From Candidatus Polarisedimenticolia bacterium (GTDB lineage Bacteria > Acidobacteriota > Polarisedimenticolia > Gp22-AA2 > AA152): 38,860 bases of DNA. The translations under genes were made by a program, and so were the position numbers. This document shows, one piece after another, positions 35,482 to 38,860 of the stretch (the stretch's first letter is position 1; each line of letters begins with the position of its first letter). The notes under the pieces are model-generated. The model was given only the letters and a program-made list of their open reading frames with translations, was not told the DNA's origin and made no database searches. Where the stretch lies: positions 1 through 38,860 of the forward strand of contig DASTZC010000224.1 of NCBI GenBank assembly GCA_035764505.1, read 5' to 3'.

Positions 35482-36777
35482 ATGCCTTGCGTCGTCGTCG
35501 TGGGCGGTCAATGGGGAGATGAAGGGAAAGGGAAGATCGTCGACCGCCTGACCGAGCGGGCCGAGGTCGTGGTGCGCTACCAGGGCGGCCCCAACGCCGG
35601 CCATACGGTGGTGATCGACGGCAAGCGCTTCGCCTTGCGGCATCTGCCTTCCGGAATCCTGCGCCCGGGGGTCCTCAGCGTCGTGGGCAACGGCGTGGTC
35701 GTCGATCCCGCCGCGCTGCTGGGCGAGATCCAGGACATCCGCGACAGCGGCGTCGAGATCGGCGAGAACCTGAAGATCAGCGATCGGGCGCACGTGATCC
35801 TGCCGGAGCACCGCGTCCTGGACGCGGCCAGCGAGGACGCGCGCGGGGAATCGCGCATCGGCACCACCCGGCGCGGTATCGGCCCCGCCTACGAGAGCAA
35901 GGTGGGGAGGATGGGGGTGCGGATGGGCGACTTGCTGAATCCGCAGCTGCTGCGAGACAAGCTGGAGGTCTACCGCGCGGAGCGCTTCCGCAAGTTAGGC
36001 CTCGAGCCGGACGGCCGGGACGTGGTGGAGGAATACCTGGGCCACGGCGCGGCGCTGGAAGGATTCATCGCCGACACGGTGGCGCTGCTTCACGCTCGCC
36101 TGACCAGCGGCGCGCGCCTCCTGTTCGAGGGGGCGCAGGGGACGCTCCTGGATCTCGATTTCGGCACCTACCCCTTCGTTACCTCTTCGAACTCTTCGGC
36201 CGGCGGAGCCTGCACGGGGACCGGCGTCGGACCGGCGCGCATCACCGGCGTGCTCGGAGTGTTCAAGGCCTACTGCAGCCGCGTCGGCTCGGGCCCTTTC
36301 CCGACCGAGCAGCTCGGCGAGTCGGGAGAGAAGATTCGCGAGCGCGGCCGGGAGTACGGCACGGTGACCGGCAGGCCGAGGCGCTGCGGCTGGTTCGACG
36401 CCGTGCTGGGTCGCTATGCGGTCCGGGTGAACTCGATGGACTGCGCTGCCCTGACGCTTCTGGACGTGTTGGACGAGTTCGAGCATGTTCCGGTCGCCGT
36501 GGCCTATGAGCACCGCGGGGAGCGCTTCGAGACGCTGCCGGCCGATCTGGAGACCTTCGGCCGATGCGAGCCGGTCTACGAGGTGATGGAGGGGTGGAAG
36601 AGGCCTATTGGAACCTTGAAAGGCTTCGGCGATCTGCCGGCGGCCTGCCGCGCCTACATCGATCGCCTGGAAATGCTCCTGGGATGCGAGATCGGGCTGG
36701 TCTCCACCGGTCCGGAGCGCAGCCAGACGCTGATGCGCCCCAATAGCCGGCTGGATGGCTGGCTCGCCGGAAAGTAA
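35482..36777 (+). CDS. purA: Adenylosuccinate synthetase
   Basis: A 431-residue GTP-dependent enzyme that joins aspartate to IMP in AMP synthesis. GQWGDEGKGK gives the catalytic Asp13 and the loop Lys16; GPNAGHT gives His41. Other signatures are IGTTRRGIGPAYESK, LFEGAQGTLLDLDFGTYPFVTSS and TGRPRRCGWFD. Length matches the bacterial family. ATG 35482 has a modest ribosome site (TAGGA). It stands as a single gene between the divergent hutH and a convergent small gene. Confidence 0.97.
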   Translation: MPCVVVVGGQWGDEGKGKIVDRLTERAEVVVRYQGGPNAGHTVVIDGKRFALRHLPSGILRPGVLSVVGNGVVVDPAALLGEIQDIRDSGVEIGENLKISDRAHVILPEHRVLDAASEDARGESRIGTTRRGIGPAYESKVGRMGVRMGDLLNPQLLRDKLEVYRAERFRKLGLEPDGRDVVEEYLGHGAALEGFIADTVALLHARLTSGARLLFEGAQGTLLDLDFGTYPFVTSSNSSAGGACTGTGVGPARITGVLGVFKAYCSRVGSGPFPTEQLGESGEKIRERGREYGTVTGRPRRCGWFDAVLGRYAVRVNSMDCAALTLLDVLDEFEHVPVAVAYEHRGERFETLPADLETFGRCEPVYEVMEGWKRPIGTLKGFGDLPAACRAYIDRLEMLLGCEIGLVSTGPERSQTLMRPNSRLDGWLAGK

Positions 36778-36784
36778 GCTCCCT

Positions 36785-37075
36785 TCAATCCCGCTTGTGG
36801 ACGTAGATCTTCTGCCCGTCCACCACCTCGACCTTGGGAAGGCACCAGCAGCCGGGACCCACCACGTGCTGATCCTTCTGCCGGTTGTAAATCTGGAAGG
36901 TCGGCTTGACCGGCGCGGCGGCCGTTGCGGCCTTGGCCGGCGCCGCAGCAGAGGCTGCCGGTGCAGGCGATGCGGACGCACCGGCCGCTGGCGAGGTCTT
37001 GGCCGGGCTTGCGGTTGAAGGCGCCGGAGGGGCGGGGGGAGTGGCAGCCGGATCAGGGTTTTCGTTCTCGGCCAT
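36785..37075 (-). CDS. Small Ala/Pro-rich protein of unknown function
   Basis: A 96-residue protein starting at ATG 37075 behind AGGAAGGAT. The first 50 or so residues are a low-complexity Ala/Pro/Ser linker with no signal peptide. The last 45 look folded: FQIYNRQKDQHVVGPGCWC, then PKVEVVDGQKIYVHKRD, with a CxC pair. I do not recognise the family. A longer in-frame extension upstream is out of keeping with the ribosome site. Its stop lies seven bases from that of purA. Confidence 0.7.
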   Translation of the reverse strand: MAENENPDPAATPPAPPAPSTASPAKTSPAAGASASPAPAASAAAPAKAATAAAPVKPTFQIYNRQKDQHVVGPGCWCLPKVEVVDGQKIYVHKRD

Positions 37076-37180
37076 CGATCCTTCCTCGAGCAATCGGGCC
37101 TGCCTCCGGCAGGCGGGCCTTGAAGCTCGGATTGTAGCGTAACTCGCCTTCGGCCGCGGCGGATCGCTGCACCTTTCCGA

Positions 37181-37186
37181 TATAAT
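37181..37186 (+). promoter_or_regulatory. Possible -10 of the second asparagine synthetase gene
   Basis: A perfect TATAAT, but with no recognisable -35 at the right distance. It would give a leader of about 100 bases. It could also be chance. Confidence 0.3.
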
Positions 37187-37294
37187 TCCTTCCCTGATTT
37201 CGCGCCGGCTCCCGCGTCTTTCGGCCCCCACGCCGGGAAGCCTTGCCGCCGGCGTCGAAGCCCCACCCACGGGAAAAAGGAGCGTTGTGGATCG

Positions 37295-38860
37295 ATGTGC
37301 GGGATAGCGGGCATTCTACGATTCGACGGAGAGCCGGCACGCGCCGACCAGGCGGCCACCATGGCCCGCTGGATGGCGCATCGCGGCCCCGACGGCGAGC
37401 AGGTCCATGCTTCCGGGTGCGTGGCCCTGAGCCACCGGCGTCTGGCCATCGTCGATCTCAGCGATGCCGCCTCCCAGCCTCTGCCCAACGAAGACGAGGC
37501 GCTGTGGCTGGTCCACAACGGCGAGATCTACAACTATCGCGAGCTGCGCCCGGAGCTGCTGGCCAACGGCCACCGGTTCCGCTCCGAAGGCGACAGCGAG
37601 GTGATCCTGCACGCTTACGAGGACGAAGGCGTGCGCTGCGTCGAGCGCTTCAACGGCATGTGGGCCTTCGCGCTGTGGGACGGACGGACGCGACGGCTGC
37701 TCCTGTCGCGCGATCGGCTGGGCGAGAAGCCGCTCTATTATCACCTCGATTCCCGCGGCCTGATCTTCGCCTCGGAGATCAAGGCGATTCTGGCGATCCG
37801 TCCCGATCTCGCCGAGATTTCGGAACGCGGGCTGGCGGATTTGCTATGCATCGGAGCGCTGGAGACTTTCGGGGAAACCCTGTTCCGCACGATCCAGCAG
37901 GTTCCTCCGGCGCACAACCTGGTGATCACGGCCGGCGGCGACCATCGGCTGGAACGCTACTGGACGCCGCCACCTCCCGAGTCGGCGCGGGAGATTGCAT
38001 GGCCCCGGGCCGTTTGTCAGTTCCGCGAGCTCCTCGAAGACTCGATCCGCCTGCGGCTGCGCAGCGACGTGCCGGTCGGGACCTGTCTTTCCGGCGGATT
38101 GGATTCCAGCTCCCTGGTGGCGCTGGAAACGAAGCTGCTGCGCCCCGCTCCCGTGCATACCTTCTCGTCGGTCTTCATGGTGGAGGGGTTCCGGGAAGAT
38201 CAGTTCATCGATCAGGTCAATCAGCAGTTTGCCACGGTCCCGCACCGGGTGAACCCGGACTCCGACTTCCTGTCGCTGCTGCCGCGCATGGTGTGGCATC
38301 AGGAAGTCCCCATCCCTGACCCCGGCGTCTACCCGCAGTGGTCAGTCATGGCCCTCGCGGCCCGTGACGTGAAGGTGCTCCTGGACGGGCAGGGGGCCGA
38401 CGAGATGCTGGGGGGATACTTCTACTTCTATCCTTACTACATTGCCGATCTCATGAGGGAAGCCTGGAAACCGGCGTCCTGGATCGAGGGATTGGGCGCG
38501 CTGCTGCGAATCTCCGACCGGGTGGGCTGGCGCCGAACCGTGGGGGTGGGACGCGAAGCGCTCGTCAGGGCGTCGGAAACCTGGTCGGAAGCGGGGTATC
38601 AGGGATCCCGGGCGGCCGTACTCGTTTCGCCCGATCTCGCCTCCCGGGCGACCTTGTCGCTCCCGCACGAGCCTGCGAGACAGGCGAGCCGGCTGAACGC
38701 CATCCTCTTCGAGGAGGTCACGCGCACCAGCCTGCCGAAGCTGCTCCACTTCGAGGACCGCAACAGCATGGCGCACAGCGTCGAGTCGCGCACGCCGTTT
38801 CTGGACCACCGCCTCGTGGAGTTTTGCCTGCAGCTGCCGCCGCGCATGCGCATCCGCGGC
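37295..38860 (+). CDS. asnB: Asparagine synthetase (glutamine-hydrolysing), second copy, 3' end outside
   Basis: The frame is open from ATG 37295 to the end of the window, 522 codons, with the rest of the gene missing. MCGIAGI gives nucleophile Cys2; RGPDGE, HRRLAIVDL and HNGEIYNYREL complete the glutaminase. The synthetase half has SGGLDSS (266-272), LLDGQGADEMLGGY and ESRTPFLDHRLVEF. The start is set by Cys2; AAGGAG (37277-37282) is rather far upstream. It differs clearly from the copy at 6993-8882 (for example RDRLGEKPLYY against RDRLGIKPLYY), so this is an old paralog, not a recent duplication. Such copies often open polysaccharide clusters; what follows is not visible. Confidence 0.92.
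   Translation, partial: MCGIAGILRFDGEPARADQAATMARWMAHRGPDGEQVHASGCVALSHRRLAIVDLSDAASQPLPNEDEALWLVHNGEIYNYRELRPELLANGHRFRSEGDSEVILHAYEDEGVRCVERFNGMWAFALWDGRTRRLLLSRDRLGEKPLYYHLDSRGLIFASEIKAILAIRPDLAEISERGLADLLCIGALETFGETLFRTIQQVPPAHNLVITAGGDHRLERYWTPPPPESAREIAWPRAVCQFRELLEDSIRLRLRSDVPVGTCLSGGLDSSSLVALETKLLRPAPVHTFSSVFMVEGFREDQFIDQVNQQFATVPHRVNPDSDFLSLLPRMVWHQEVPIPDPGVYPQWSVMALAARDVKVLLDGQGADEMLGGYFYFYPYYIADLMREAWKPASWIEGLGALLRISDRVGWRRTVGVGREALVRASETWSEAGYQGSRAAVLVSPDLASRATLSLPHEPARQASRLNAILFEEVTRTSLPKLLHFEDRNSMAHSVESRTPFLDHRLVEFCLQLPPRMRIRG

Noticed and set aside
37099-37113. Hairpin CCTGCC-TCC-GGCAGG upstream of the Ala/Pro-rich gene
   Set aside because: It has no T run on either strand, so it is not a clear terminator; no riboswitch pattern was recognised.

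Overview
The window is G+C-rich DNA (about two thirds G+C by eye) densely packed with bacterial genes, many starting with GTG or TTG. The protein families (an NtrY-like sensor kinase, lipobox-like export signals, RmuC, thrombospondin-type-3/MopE repeat surface proteins, and an extracellular module ending in a conserved NSCGTGTYG-like motif) suggest a Gram-negative, environmental, deep-branching bacterium. Acidobacteriota or a neighbouring phylum is my best guess. This is inference: there is no rRNA gene in the window to settle it.

Layout. 1-5149: the end of trpE, then trpG-D-C-F-B-A, the tryptophan operon, in which every junction is a 4-base start/stop overlap. 5208-5741: a small exported protein of unknown function. 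5719-13692 (minus strand): a probable surface-polysaccharide and signalling cluster read as a DUF4783-like exported protein, a very large NtrY-type histidine kinase, asparagine synthetase (asnB) and a family-4 glycosyltransferase. 13764-16001: a membrane-anchored M28 metallopeptidase. 16080-17494: a TusA-like sulfur carrier translationally coupled to a PP-loop ATPase, predicted to thiolate tRNA. 17549-18884: tRNA-Val(CAC), an HD-domain hydrolase, tRNA-Ala(CGC) and a DUF892 ferritin-like protein.

19104-24617 is the least conventional part. Two paralogous secreted proteins with Cys-rich tails ending in EPTP each have their own promoter and terminator. Back to back with them, from a near-consensus promoter and behind a 19-codon leader ORF, lies a 1233-residue secreted mosaic protein: beta-helix, thrombospondin-3 repeats, three MopE-like repeats, Cys-rich repeats and a duplicated beta-domain. 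I propose this locus as the best candidate for an undescribed extracellular system.

24846-28511 (minus): a POT-like MFS transporter overlapping rmuC, and an RlmI-type rRNA methyltransferase. 28633-30610: an exported dienelactone hydrolase and a class V aminotransferase. 30621-35291 (minus): an eight-repeat PQQ-like beta-propeller and the histidine-degradation pair hutU and hutH. 35482-36777: purA. 36785-37075 (minus): a 96-residue Ala/Pro-rich protein. 37295-38860: a second asparagine synthetase, cut by the window end.

Most of the content is housekeeping metabolism (tryptophan and AMP synthesis, histidine breakdown, tRNA and rRNA modification). The accessory interest lies in the cell-surface genes. 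No insertion sequence, phage gene, CRISPR array or origin was seen.
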